From Fodinibacter sp963730365 (GTDB lineage: Bacteria; Actinomycetota; Actinomycetes; Actinomycetales; Dermatophilaceae), in NCBI GenBank assembly GCA_963730365.1, contig CAVSRM010000008.1:310001-374000 (forward strand): DNA of 64,000 nucleotides. The letters run 5' to 3'. This document shows positions 19,698 through 29,020 of this stretch, one piece after another (positions within the stretch are counted from its first letter, which is position 1; every line of letters begins with the position of its first letter). Position numbers and translations under genes: made by a program. The notes under the pieces are model-generated. The model saw only the letters and a program-made list of their open reading frames with translations, was not told the origin of the DNA and searched no databases.

Positions 19698-20360
19698 ATG
19701 GGATCGACACGGCGGCTCGCGGGGATCGGCATCGTCTCGGTGCTGGTGCTCGCCATGGCAGCGTGCAGCGACGACGCCGAACCGACATCCCCGGGCACCA
19801 CTGCGGCGTCGGCATCCAGCACCGCACCCGCCACGCCGAGCGGCTCGGCGAGCAGCCCCGCGAGCGGTCCCGCCACGTCCTCTGCCACCGCCGACCCGGA
19901 CGAGGAGCCACCGACCGGCTTCGACCTCGAGGAGAAGAACGGCGGCGGCTTCCCCGACCTCGGTGACGACATCGGACCGGGCGAGGGCGTCCGCGTGGGT
20001 CGCCACGTGGGCTACGACAGGGTGGTCTTCGACTTCACCGGCACGGGTGCACCCACCTACCGGGTGCGCTACGTGGACACGCCGGTGGCCGACGGCAGCG
20101 GGGACACCGTCGCCGTGGACGGTGATGCCTACCTGGAGGTACTCGTGACTACGGTCTCGATCCCCGAGGACGGGCAGGAACGTCCTGTCGACAGCAGTGC
20201 CGCAGAGCTCGAGGGGACCGTGATCGCCGAGGCGAACGCGATCTTCGGCGGATTCGAGGGCTACGGACAGACGTTCATCGGCGTGCGCGGAACGCAACGG
20301 CCGTTCCGGGTCTCGGTCGAGTCGGCGCCGACCCGGCTGGTCATCGACATCGCCCGCTGA
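19698..20360 (+). CDS. Lipoprotein with AMIN-like C-terminal domain
   Basis: 220 residues. A signal peptide ends in the lipobox LAMAAC at about residue 22, followed by a 55-residue Ser/Thr/Pro/Ala-rich linker and a beta-rich domain (about 85-220) with HVGYDRVVFDFTG, PTYRVRYVD, GQTFIGVRGTQRPFRV and LVIDIAR. The pattern matches AMIN-like domains of actinobacterial lipoproteins, thought to bind cell-wall material. GGAGG lies 6 bases before the ATG. It is monocistronic. Confidence 0.75.
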   Translation: MGSTRRLAGIGIVSVLVLAMAACSDDAEPTSPGTTAASASSTAPATPSGSASSPASGPATSSATADPDEEPPTGFDLEEKNGGGFPDLGDDIGPGEGVRVGRHVGYDRVVFDFTGTGAPTYRVRYVDTPVADGSGDTVAVDGDAYLEVLVTTVSIPEDGQERPVDSSAAELEGTVIAEANAIFGGFEGYGQTFIGVRGTQRPFRVSVESAPTRLVIDIAR

Positions 20361-20367
20361 ACGACGC

Positions 20368-21426
20368 TCAGGCGGTCGGCTCCGTCCCGGCCGGCACGGG
20401 GAGCATCAGGTCCCGGTGCCAGGACTCGGTGCGGTAGTCGGTGACCCAGCCCAGGGCCGTGTAGAGGCCGTCGGCGCCCGTCGGGGAGTCGGCATCGACC
20501 TCGAGCCCCACCCGGTTCCGGCCACGGCGCGCGGCGTCGGCGATGACGGTGTGCAGGAGCGCCTTGGCCACGCCCCGGCCCCTGGCGCGACGGTGCACGC
20601 CGATGTAGTCGACATAGCTGCCCTCGGCACCCGTCGGATCAGGACGGATCACCGTCGACACGAGCGCACCCGCGGGCAGCGGTCCCTCATCGGTCTCGAT
20701 GGTGGCGAGCCACCAGTGGTCCCAGCGATGGCCGGGGTCCTCGCGCAGGCGCATCACGAACTCGGGGAAGCTCTCGCGATACGAGCTGAAGTGGTCCTGG
20801 AACGACTCCTCGAGCACCCGGTGGACGTCCTGGAGGTCCTGGGCCACCGGAAGACCGTCGTCATGGCGGTCGACGGTCCGCACCGTCACCCCCTCCCGGG
20901 GCGGCGGGAAAGAGGTGGCCTCGTCGGCGCGGACGGGACGGGTCATCTGGAGCCAGGACCTCGTGCGCCGGTACCCGGCCGAGGAGAGCCAGCGCTGCTG
21001 ACGAGCGTCGTCGGCGTAGGCCCCCGAGTCGAGCAGGGTCTCGCGCAGTCCGCGGGCCCTGGTGATGTCAACCGCGTGGCGCTCGGCCGCAGCCAGAAGC
21101 ACCCCCGCGAGGCCGGCCGCCCGCTCGGTCTCGAGCGAGGGCGACGCGGTCACCTCGACGAGGGTCCGTCCCGCAGCGCGGTCGTGGACCGAGAGCCACG
21201 CCACCAGCCGGCCAGCACCGTCGTGCACCAGCGCCTGACGGCGCGTCCACGACCCGATGCCCGCCAGGGTCGCGGTGACGGCGTCGGCGTCGACGCTCGC
21301 CGCCCCCTTCGCGGCCCGTTGGTGGTCGTCGAGCAGCTGCACGACGTCGGGGACGTCGTCGGCGGTCGGACGCCTCGCGACATACGTCGCGGGAAGCCCG
21401 TCGATCACCAGGTCCGAGTCGCTCAT
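20368..21426 (-). CDS. Tandem GNAT N-acetyltransferase
   Basis: 352 residues with two GNAT folds, the layout of mycothiol synthase-like proteins. The C-terminal half has a good acetyl-CoA pyrophosphate loop, VHRRARGRGVAKALLHTVI, after YVDYIGV. The N-terminal half (about 15-165) has lost a clear loop and is probably structural. Similar proteins are of unknown substrate. MshD itself is slightly shorter with more specific motifs, so I do not assign it. Confidence 0.75.
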   Translation of the reverse strand: MSDSDLVIDGLPATYVARRPTADDVPDVVQLLDDHQRAAKGAASVDADAVTATLAGIGSWTRRQALVHDGAGRLVAWLSVHDRAAGRTLVEVTASPSLETERAAGLAGVLLAAAERHAVDITRARGLRETLLDSGAYADDARQQRWLSSAGYRRTRSWLQMTRPVRADEATSFPPPREGVTVRTVDRHDDGLPVAQDLQDVHRVLEESFQDHFSSYRESFPEFVMRLREDPGHRWDHWWLATIETDEGPLPAGALVSTVIRPDPTGAEGSYVDYIGVHRRARGRGVAKALLHTVIADAARRGRNRVGLEVDADSPTGADGLYTALGWVTDYRTESWHRDLMLPVPAGTEPTA

Positions 21427-21589
21427 CCGGCGATTCTGTCATCCGGGCCGCCGCTCTCCCCCATGGTCCGACCTCTCTCCGTGTCCCGACCTCCGGCCAG
21501 GTCACGATTCCGGCCATTCGGCTCTTGTCGACGTGTGGCAGGAGCCAGCACACTGACGCGGTGGTCCTCCGGCTGGGGTGGTGCCCGCG

Positions 21590-22765
21590 ATGAGCCGCGC
21601 GCGGAGAGCGGTGAAGCGCATCGCCGGTGCGCCGTTCCGTCCCCTGCTGGACATCCCGGTGGTGCGCCGGATCGCCTTCCACGCGCGACGGATCCGCGAG
21701 GGTCTCGACGTCCACTTCTTCCGGACCCTGGCCGTGGCGCTCGTGGTGATCGTGTGCCTCGCCGCGTTCCTCGTCACCGTGCTCGAGCCCGGGAAGCGCT
21801 CACTGGTGGGTCTGGGGGACTCGGCGTACTGGGCTGTGACCACCGTGATCGGGTCGGGAGACCCCAGCTACGTGCGCGGCGCCGGCGGCTACGTCATCGG
21901 CTGGTTGCTCGCCTTCTTCGGGGTGGCGATCGTCGCCACCCTCACCGCCGCCATGGTCGGCTTCGTCATCGACTTCCTGCTCAAGGAGGGCCAGGGCATG
22001 GGCGCATCGGGATACAAGGACCACGTCGTCGTGTGCGGGTGGAACGCCACCGCACGCGAGCTCGTGGAGGAGCTGCGGGGTGACGAGTTCGGTGTCAAGG
22101 TCGTCGTCCTGCACGACAGCGAGCGAAGCCCCGCCGGCAGCGGCTTCTACTTCGTCAGCGGTGACACGACGAGTGCGGACGACCTCGGGCGCGCCGGCAT
22201 CCCCGACGCCGCGGCAGCGATCATCTGCCCGGCGGACTCCACCGACGCCTCTGACATGCGCTCCATCCTCACGGTCCTCGCGATCGAGACCATGGCACCC
22301 CAGGTCCGGACCGTCGTGGAGGTCAACAACCCCAAGCACGTCGAGCACGTGCGCCGAGCCCACGCTGACGAGATCCTCGTGACCTCGATGCTGGCGTCGC
22401 GACTCCTCGCCCGCACCGCGCTGTACCCCGGGCTGGCTGCCCTCGTCACCGACATCGTGTCCGGCGGCGAGGGGTCGGAGCTCTATCGCGTGGAAGTGCC
22501 CGAGGACTGCACCGACCTCACCATGGACGAGCTCTCGGCCCACCTCCGACGCGAGCACCGCGCCACCCTCTTGGCCGTCACGAGGGACGGTCGCACGGTG
22601 GCCAACCCGCCCACCGGCTTCCGGTTGCGGGTCGGCGACAGCGCGGTGGTCGTGGCGGAGAGCCTCGGCGGGCTCCACCCCCTGGAGCCCGACCACTCCC
22701 TCTCCAGCGGCCCGGGGGTGTCGGTTGCGACGGGCAGGTCGGAGGTACCCGAGGTCCTTGGCTGA
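21590..22765 (+). CDS. Ion-channel-like membrane protein with RCK/TrkA-N domain
   Basis: 391 residues. Two membrane helices (about 45-65 and 105-130) flank a pore loop AYWAVTTVIGSGDPSYV, then an RCK domain with the Rossmann start KDHVVVCGWNATARELVEEL and a TrkA-C-like end (FRLRVGDSAVVVAES). Such proteins form tetrameric K+ channels gated by cytoplasmic ligand binding. The pore segment has GSGD where K+ channels have GYGD or GFGD, so selectivity is uncertain. The start could be GTG 21578 or ATG 21590; GGGGTGG upstream slightly favours the ATG. Confidence 0.75.
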   Translation: MSRARRAVKRIAGAPFRPLLDIPVVRRIAFHARRIREGLDVHFFRTLAVALVVIVCLAAFLVTVLEPGKRSLVGLGDSAYWAVTTVIGSGDPSYVRGAGGYVIGWLLAFFGVAIVATLTAAMVGFVIDFLLKEGQGMGASGYKDHVVVCGWNATARELVEELRGDEFGVKVVVLHDSERSPAGSGFYFVSGDTTSADDLGRAGIPDAAAAIICPADSTDASDMRSILTVLAIETMAPQVRTVVEVNNPKHVEHVRRAHADEILVTSMLASRLLARTALYPGLAALVTDIVSGGEGSELYRVEVPEDCTDLTMDELSAHLRREHRATLLAVTRDGRTVANPPTGFRLRVGDSAVVVAESLGGLHPLEPDHSLSSGPGVSVATGRSEVPEVLG

Positions 22766-22849
22766 CCGCGGATGCCGGTGACCCCCCGCGACTGCGGGTA
22801 CCGTCGAGAGGACGAGGAGCAGGGCGCCGGTCACGTGGCGGGAGAGGGG

Positions 22850-23761
22850 GTGGGCGTGGGTAACGGACACGGTCACACCCCCGGGCACGCGGGCGGGGAG
22901 CACCGCTGGCGTCTTCGCGTCGCCTTCGCCCTGGTCGCCGCGTTCTTCGTCGTCGAGCTCGTCACCGGCCTGACGAGCGGGTCGCTCGCGCTGCTCAGCG
23001 ACGCGGGCCACATGGCGGCCGACGTGGTGGCCCTGGGCGCTGCTCTGGTCGCGACGCGGATCGCGGTGCGGCCGGACACCACCGGGCGACGGACGTTCGG
23101 ATCCTACCGAGCAGAGATCTTCGCGTCCGGGCTCGCGGTGCTGCTCATGCTCGGAGTCGCCGCCTACGTCCTCATCGAGTCCGTGGCTCGCATCGGCACG
23201 GTCCCCACGGTGGCCACGACCACGATGCTCGTCGTGGGCGGGCTCGGGCTCCTCGTCAACGTCGTCGCGCTCGTCCTCCTGCGTGGCGGCGCGTCGGAGA
23301 GCCTCAACGTCAAGGGCGCCTACCTCGAGGTGGTGGCCGACACGGTGGGGTCCGTGGGCGTCATCGCGGCGGCCCTGCTCATCGACGCCACCGGCTCCGC
23401 CGTGTGGGACACGGTCATCGCTCTCGCCATCGCCGTCTTCGTCGCGGTGCGCGCGATCCTCCTCGGCCGCGAGGTGCTCGCCGTTCTCGGGCAGCACGCG
23501 CCGGCCGGCATCCACCCCCCTGACGCGGACGCGGCGCTGCGCGAGGTGCCCGAGGTCCTCGACGTCCACGACCTGCACCTGTGGACCCTCACCTCGGGCA
23601 TGAACGTCGCGACGGCCCACCTCGTGTGCACCGACGGCGCCGACCCCACGGAGGTGCTCACGCGGTCGGCCACGGTGCTCCGCGAGCGGTTCGCGATCGA
23701 CCACGCCACGATCCAGGTGGAGCCCCGCAGCGCCGGCGCATGCAGAGCGACGAGCTGGTAG
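22850..23761 (+). CDS. Cation diffusion facilitator (CzcD/ZitB-like)
   Basis: About 303 residues. A His-rich N-terminus (GHGHTPGHAGGEHRW) is followed by six membrane segments. The metal-site motifs are SLALLSDAGHMAADVVAL in helix 2 (HxxxD) and VVADTVGSVGVI in helix 5 (the usual HxxxD has Ala-Asp here, so one ligand differs). The cytoplasmic C-terminal domain starts at LREVPEVLDVHDLHLWTL, characteristic of the CzcD branch. Likely Zn/Cd/Co efflux. The GTG at 22850 with GGAG upstream is chosen; an in-frame ATG at 22772 would add a charged tail with no ribosome site. Confidence 0.85.
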   Translation: MGVGNGHGHTPGHAGGEHRWRLRVAFALVAAFFVVELVTGLTSGSLALLSDAGHMAADVVALGAALVATRIAVRPDTTGRRTFGSYRAEIFASGLAVLLMLGVAAYVLIESVARIGTVPTVATTTMLVVGGLGLLVNVVALVLLRGGASESLNVKGAYLEVVADTVGSVGVIAAALLIDATGSAVWDTVIALAIAVFVAVRAILLGREVLAVLGQHAPAGIHPPDADAALREVPEVLDVHDLHLWTLTSGMNVATAHLVCTDGADPTEVLTRSATVLRERFAIDHATIQVEPRSAGACRATSW

Positions 23762-23792
23762 GCCGGGCCGCCGGAATGCCCCGGACGTCGCC

Positions 23793-25271
23793 GTGGTTGG
23801 CGACCTGGTGACGACCTCGGCGGATCCGCCCATCAGCCGCGCGACGGTCGGGCTGCGCAGCGAGCGGGGACCGGTGCTCCTCGCGGTGATGCTCAGCACC
23901 GCGCTCGTCGCCATCGACGCGACGATCCTCGCCGCCGCCGTGCCCGCGGTCGTCCGCGACCTCGGTGGGCTGTCCCAGTTCCCGTGGTTGTTCTCCGTCT
24001 ACGTCCTGGCCCAGGCGGTGTCGATCCCGGTCTACGCCAAGGTGGCCGACCTGCTCGGTCGCAAGAGCGTCATGCTGGTGGGGGTGGCCCTTTTCGTGGC
24101 CGGCTCGCTCCTCTGCGGGCTGGCGTGGTCCATGGGGGCCCTCATCGTGTTCCGCGCGATCCAGGGACTGGGGGCTGGTGCCATCCAGCCGATCGGCATG
24201 ACGATCGTCGGTGACATCTACTCGGTGGCCGAGCGCGCGACCGTGCAGGGATACATCGCCTCCGTGTGGGCCATCTCCTCCCTGGTCGGCCCGGCCCTCG
24301 GTGGCGTGTTCGCCGACTTCCTCTCGTGGCGGTGGATCTTCCTCGTCAACCTGCCCTTGGGCCTGCTCGCCGCGTGGGTCCTGTGGCGCCGCTTCCACGA
24401 GGCCCCGCGAGAACGGGCAGCCACCCGCCCGAGCATCGACGTCGCCGGCACGGTGCTCCTGCTGACCGGCACCGTGGCGCTGCTCGTGGCCCTCCTCGAG
24501 GGAGGGATCCTCTGGCCGTGGGTCTCGGTGCCCAGCATCGGTCTGCTCGTGGGATCGGGAGTACTGCTCACGGCATTCGTGCTCGTCGAGCGCCGCGCGG
24601 CCGAGCCCGTCCTCCCGCTGTGGGTGTTCCGGCACCGTGTCGTCGGCGGTGCGATGCTCGTGGGCCTCGTGGTCGGGGTGCTCCTCCTGGGGCTCACGTC
24701 GTACGTTCCGCTCTACGCCCAGGGCGTCCTCGGCAGTGGCGCCATCGTCGCGGGCTTCGCGCTGGCGGCGATGACCATCGGGTGGCCGATCGCCGCGTCG
24801 ACGGCGGGTCGGCTCTACCTGCGTCTCGGGTTCCGCACGACGATGTTCATCGGCGCCGTCGTCGCCGTCGCCGGGGCCGGCCTGCTGCTCACCGTCGACG
24901 AGCAGAGCTCGGTGCTCCACCTCGCCGCGCCGTGCTTCGTCATGGGACTGGGCTTCGGCTTCGTCGCGAGCCCGTCGATCGTGGCGGCGCAGGCGGCCGT
25001 CGGGTGGCAGCGCCGCGGCGTCGCGACCGGCGCGAACATCTTCGCGCGCTCGATCGGCAGCGCCGTCGGTGTCGCGGCGTTCGGCGCGATCGCCAACGGG
25101 GTCGTGCGCAGCCGTCTGGACGACCAGCCGGCCGATCTCGAGAGCCTGGGTCCCGACGTTCTCGGCCCGGCCCTGCACAGCGTGTTCCTGGCCGCGTTCC
25201 TCGTCGCGCTGACCCTCCTGCTCGCGACCCTCGTGATGCCGCGGCATGTCGAGGAGGTCCCCGGGCCCTGA
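23793..25271 (+). CDS. MFS multidrug exporter, DHA2 (EmrB/QacA) family
   Basis: 492 residues with about 14 hydrophobic segments. Family motifs include STALVAIDATILAAAVPAV (motif D1-like), KVADLLGRKSVMLVG (motif A) and the antiporter motif C-like SSLVGPALGGVFADFLSWRW. Drug:H+ antiport is expected, substrate unknown. GTG 23793 or GTG 23808 may be the start; neither has a strong ribosome site. It converges on another MFS gene across a long palindrome. Confidence 0.88.
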   Translation: MVGDLVTTSADPPISRATVGLRSERGPVLLAVMLSTALVAIDATILAAAVPAVVRDLGGLSQFPWLFSVYVLAQAVSIPVYAKVADLLGRKSVMLVGVALFVAGSLLCGLAWSMGALIVFRAIQGLGAGAIQPIGMTIVGDIYSVAERATVQGYIASVWAISSLVGPALGGVFADFLSWRWIFLVNLPLGLLAAWVLWRRFHEAPRERAATRPSIDVAGTVLLLTGTVALLVALLEGGILWPWVSVPSIGLLVGSGVLLTAFVLVERRAAEPVLPLWVFRHRVVGGAMLVGLVVGVLLLGLTSYVPLYAQGVLGSGAIVAGFALAAMTIGWPIAASTAGRLYLRLGFRTTMFIGAVVAVAGAGLLLTVDEQSSVLHLAAPCFVMGLGFGFVASPSIVAAQAAVGWQRRGVATGANIFARSIGSAVGVAAFGAIANGVVRSRLDDQPADLESLGPDVLGPALHSVFLAAFLVALTLLLATLVMPRHVEEVPGP

Positions 25272-25310
25272 GGCCGGGTCAGGCCGTCCGCCGACTGGGG
25301 GCGCCCGGAG

Positions 25311-25384
25311 CACCCCGTCGAGTGAACAGAACATGCCGTGTGCGGGGATCCGCAGACGGCGTGTTCTGTTCACTCGACGGGGTG
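25311..25384. terminator. Long palindrome (29-base arms) between convergent MFS genes
   Basis: Arms at 25311-25339 and 25356-25384 are complementary at 28 of 29 positions, the exception being a G-T wobble. The 16-base middle can itself pair (TGCGG with CCGCA around GGAT), so the whole 74 bases fold as one rod. It sits between converging stops and probably works as a bidirectional terminator, but the stem is far longer than termination needs and has no T tract. See also the related element at 48379. Confidence 0.7.
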
Positions 25385-25426
25385 GGTTGACGTAGGTCGG
25401 GGCACCACCACCCGGGCCAGAGTGGG

Positions 25427-26641
25427 TCAGTGGTCGTGGACGACCTCACGGGTCTCACGGGCCCGGAGCCAGGGGATGACGGCGAGGAGCGTGATCAGCC
25501 CGGTCACCCCGAAGGCCAAGGAGTAGCTGCCGTTGTCGATGAGCAACCCCGCGATGATCGGGCCGACGATGGCGCCACTGTCCTGGGACATCTGGAATGC
25601 CGCGAGGGCCGGGCCGCCGTTGCGGTCGCGGCCGACGACATCGGCGAGCGAGGCCTGTTGCGCGGGGTTGAGCGTGCCGGCGCCGAGGCCCGCGATGACC
25701 GAGACGATGACGAGTGTCGGCAGGTCTGAGGCGAATCCCGTGATGGCCGTGGCCGTGCCGCTCACGAGCAGCCCGCCGAGGATGAACGGCCGGCGGCCCA
25801 TCCGGTCCGACAGCCGTCCAGCGACGGTCAGCCCGACGGCGTTCCCCGCCGCGAAGACGGCGATCACCATGCCGGCGACCCACGGCTCCTTCCCGATGAC
25901 CACGGCGGCGAACAACGGGAGGATGGCGTTGCGCACGCCGAAGTTCGCCCAGCCGTTGGCGAAGCCGGAGAACACCGACGCCCGATAGGCACTGTCGCGC
26001 CAGCCGTCCCGCGCGGTCAACACCGGAAGGACCGGGGCACCCTCCACCGGGCGCAGCGACGCCCCCGAGAGGAACGACGCGACGATCGCCGCCGCTATGA
26101 GGAGGGCGACGGCGTACACGATGAAGGGGACGCGAAGGCCGAGGTTACCGAGCAGCCCACCCACCACGGGCCCGCCGATACCGCCGAGCAGGAAGGCGGA
26201 CGCGTAGGCCGAGGAGACCCGGGCCCGGATCGACGGCGGGGCGAGCCGCACGATGAGCGCCACGGCCGAGACCGTGAACATGGTGGAGCCGACGCCGCCG
26301 AGGCTGCGGAAGACGAGCAGCTGCCAGTAGGTCTGCGCGAAGGCCGTGGCACCCGTGGAGATCGCGACGATGACCAGGCCGGTGAGGTAGACGGGGCGCT
26401 CACCGAGACGCGCGACGAGGCGGCCACCGCTGGGTGCGGCGACCAGTCGGAAGAACGCGAACGCGCTGACGACGATCGAGCTCGCCGTGGCGCCGACCCC
26501 GAAGCTCTGGGCGAACTGCGGAAGCACCGGCGTGATGAGGCCGAAGCCGAGGGCGATGACGAACGCGGCGGCGATGAGGACCCAGATCTCGCGCGGGATG
26601 CGAGGCGCCCCGACGGGCGGGGTCAGCGGCGTGGCAGACAC
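25427..26641 (-). CDS. MFS transporter, DHA1-like, 12 TM
   Basis: 404 residues, 12 hydrophobic segments. Motif A-like RLVARLGERPVYLTG and RLSDRMGRRPFILGG occur in the two halves, and GGIGGPVVGGLLG matches antiporter motif C. Probable drug or metabolite efflux, substrate unknown. The start is GTG with a weak GGTGG upstream. Confidence 0.85.
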   Translation of the reverse strand: MSATPLTPPVGAPRIPREIWVLIAAAFVIALGFGLITPVLPQFAQSFGVGATASSIVVSAFAFFRLVAAPSGGRLVARLGERPVYLTGLVIVAISTGATAFAQTYWQLLVFRSLGGVGSTMFTVSAVALIVRLAPPSIRARVSSAYASAFLLGGIGGPVVGGLLGNLGLRVPFIVYAVALLIAAAIVASFLSGASLRPVEGAPVLPVLTARDGWRDSAYRASVFSGFANGWANFGVRNAILPLFAAVVIGKEPWVAGMVIAVFAAGNAVGLTVAGRLSDRMGRRPFILGGLLVSGTATAITGFASDLPTLVIVSVIAGLGAGTLNPAQQASLADVVGRDRNGGPALAAFQMSQDSGAIVGPIIAGLLIDNGSYSLAFGVTGLITLLAVIPWLRARETREVVHDH

Positions 26642-26724
26642 GATCCACCAGTATGCCGCCTTCGACCGACCACGCCGGACGGCATCACCGCCCCGGATGT
26701 CAGGGGCCTGTGGGGGTCGGCGGG

Positions 26725-29016
26725 TCAGCGCGCGAGCACGGCGACGGCGAGGGGCAGCGCCGCCAGCACGACGAGAAGGGTGTCACGTCGGCGCCAGGGG
26801 GCGGGCGCCCACCAGGACCGGTCCTGCGCCGTCGCGAAACCTCGTGCATCCATCGCGACGGCGAGCTCGGCTGCGGCGCGCAGGGTGCGCACGAGCAACC
26901 CCATGGTGAGGGCCCCTACGTGGGCCACCAGGGTGCGCGGTCGTCGCCACGAGACGCCGATGCCCCGCACCCGCCGTGCCCGCGACATCTCCGACCAGAT
27001 GGCCCCGAAGGACTGGACCCGCTGCAGCGCGGCCGCGGTCGCGACGACCGGACGGTCCGGCATCCGGAGTCGTTGGGCCAGGTGGTCCCCCAGCTCGTCG
27101 GGGTCGATGTACGGGATCAGCACCGCCGACGGCAGGACGATGACGAGCACACGCAGTGCCACCGTCAGGGCGGCGTCGAGGTCGTGTCCGGCGAGGAACC
27201 ACGTCGACCAGCCGACGGAGAGCGAGGCGATGAGCCCGGGCAGCATCCGAAGGGCCACGCGGCGGACCCGACCGGTCGGCCGGGGTCCTTCTCCGGGCGC
27301 GGAGAGCGCCAGGGCCGCGAGAACCATCTGGGTGGCCAGGACCGCAAGGCTCGTCGACCAGTGGGGTGAGAGCACGCCGGCGGGCACCGCGAGCAGCGCG
27401 GCGACCATGAGGGACAGGGGGCCACAGCGGGCGAGCAACGGGGTGCGGACGGTGGGCCCCGGCGCCGGACGCTCGGGTGCCACCAGCCGCAGCGTGGTCG
27501 ACGCGCGGTCGATGACGTGGGCGTCGTGGGTGGCTGCGACCACCGCACCGCCGGCGCTGCGGTAGGCCGTGACGAGGCCGACGAGGGCCGCCCACGTCCG
27601 ACGGTCCTGACCGACCGTGGGCTCGTCCGCGAGCAGGACGAGCGGGCCGTGGAGCAGCGCGGAGGCCACGGCGAGACGGCGCTGCTCGCCCCCCGAGAGC
27701 TCCCGAGGGTCGGCTGCCTCCAGGTGACCGAGTCCCAACGCAGCGAGGAGTGCCCGGGCGCGGCCCGCCGAGCCGGCGTCCTCCCCGCCCAGGGAGCGTG
27801 TGGTCGCGAGCACCTCGTCGAGCACGGTCCCTGCGACGATGGTCGAGCTGGACCACTGGGGCACCCAGGCAAGGGAGCGGGCAAGGTCCGCAGCCGACAG
27901 CCCGCCCGGCTGCGCCCCCGGTGCCACGGTGACCGCCTCGCGGTCCGTCGCCTCGAGGAAGCCCGCCAAGGTGTGGAGCACCGTCGACTTCCCGGACCCG
28001 CTCGGCCCGACGAGCACGGTGAGTGTTGACGGCGAGGCCTCGACCGGCTCGGCAACGACTGCTGCGTGGACCGTGCGGGTCGACCCGTCCAGCAGCTCGA
28101 TCGTGCGCTCGACGGCGAACGGTTCGGCGACCAGGGCGGCCCCGGCGCCGGTCCGCGCGTGCTCCGAGCCCGCGTGCTCCCGACCCGGGTGCGAGATGGG
28201 CTCCGGATGCCGTGGACCGACCAGCCCGGGGTCCACCTGCACCGGCTGCGGAGGCGGTTCGCCCGGCACCCAGATGCCCATCTCCAGCAAGGCGCTGCGC
28301 TGGGCGTCGAGCACCTCGTGCACCGGACCGTCGGCCGCTACCAGGCCCTCGTCGTCGAGCACCACCATCCGCTCCACGAGGTCGACCCACGGGCCGAGCA
28401 CGTGCTCGACGACGACGAGCGTCGGAGAGGCGTGGCCAGGTGCCGCCAGGGCGGCGACCGCCGAGCGCACCTCGAGGGCCGAGGCTGCGTCGAGCATCGC
28501 GGTCGGCTCGTCGAGCAGGACCACCGACGGGTCGAGGGCCAGCGCGCCCGCGAGCGCGAGCCGCTGGGTCTGACCCCCGGACAGGGCATGGGTCGGGGTG
28601 TCGAGCGGCAGGTCCCCCAGGCCCACGGCCGCCAGCGCCGACACGACGACCGGCGGCATGGAAGCACGCGGCATCCCCACGTTCTCCGGCCCGAAGGCGA
28701 CGTCGCGGGCCACCGTCGCCGCGACCACGCCTGATCCGGGCTCCTGCAGCACGAGTCCCACGGCACCCGGTCTCGCGCCGGGCAGCACCCCGTCGACGGT
28801 CACCGACCCGGTGACCTCCCCGGCATCCGCGGTCTCGAGGAGCCCGGCGAGGGCACGCAGCAGGGTGGACTTCCCCGACCCCGAGGGGCCGGCGAGGAGG
28901 ATGCGCTCACCGGGCTCGATCGCCAGGGTCACCTCGCGCAGCACCGGCTCGCGACGGCCGAAGGGCCGCCAGGTCAGCCCGGAGACCTCCACCCTCCCCC
29001 GAGCCGGCGCGGCCAC
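26725..29016 (-). CDS. ECF transporter A-A-T fusion: two ATPases plus CbiQ-type transmembrane domain
   Basis: 763 residues. ATPase 1 (about 8-270) has Walker A GPSGSGKST, signature ALSGGQTQRLALAGAL and Walker B VVLLDEPTA. ATPase 2 (about 325-560) has GPSGSGKST, ELSGGEQRRLAVASAL and LVLLADEPT. The C-terminal 200 residues are a T component with five helices and the coupling motif EMSRARRVRG. All energising parts of an energy-coupling-factor transporter are therefore on one chain. The GTG at 29016 lies 4 bases after the YkoE stop. With YkoE upstream and a TPP riboswitch before it, this is the YkoEDC thiamine/hydroxymethylpyrimidine uptake system. YkoC and YkoD are separate proteins in Bacillus. 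Confidence 0.9.
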   Translation of the reverse strand: MAAPARGRVEVSGLTWRPFGRREPVLREVTLAIEPGERILLAGPSGSGKSTLLRALAGLLETADAGEVTGSVTVDGVLPGARPGAVGLVLQEPGSGVVAATVARDVAFGPENVGMPRASMPPVVVSALAAVGLGDLPLDTPTHALSGGQTQRLALAGALALDPSVVLLDEPTAMLDAASALEVRSAVAALAAPGHASPTLVVVEHVLGPWVDLVERMVVLDDEGLVAADGPVHEVLDAQRSALLEMGIWVPGEPPPQPVQVDPGLVGPRHPEPISHPGREHAGSEHARTGAGAALVAEPFAVERTIELLDGSTRTVHAAVVAEPVEASPSTLTVLVGPSGSGKSTVLHTLAGFLEATDREAVTVAPGAQPGGLSAADLARSLAWVPQWSSSTIVAGTVLDEVLATTRSLGGEDAGSAGRARALLAALGLGHLEAADPRELSGGEQRRLAVASALLHGPLVLLADEPTVGQDRRTWAALVGLVTAYRSAGGAVVAATHDAHVIDRASTTLRLVAPERPAPGPTVRTPLLARCGPLSLMVAALLAVPAGVLSPHWSTSLAVLATQMVLAALALSAPGEGPRPTGRVRRVALRMLPGLIASLSVGWSTWFLAGHDLDAALTVALRVLVIVLPSAVLIPYIDPDELGDHLAQRLRMPDRPVVATAAALQRVQSFGAIWSEMSRARRVRGIGVSWRRPRTLVAHVGALTMGLLVRTLRAAAELAVAMDARGFATAQDRSWWAPAPWRRRDTLLVVLAALPLAVAVLAR

Positions 29017-29020
29017 CCGG

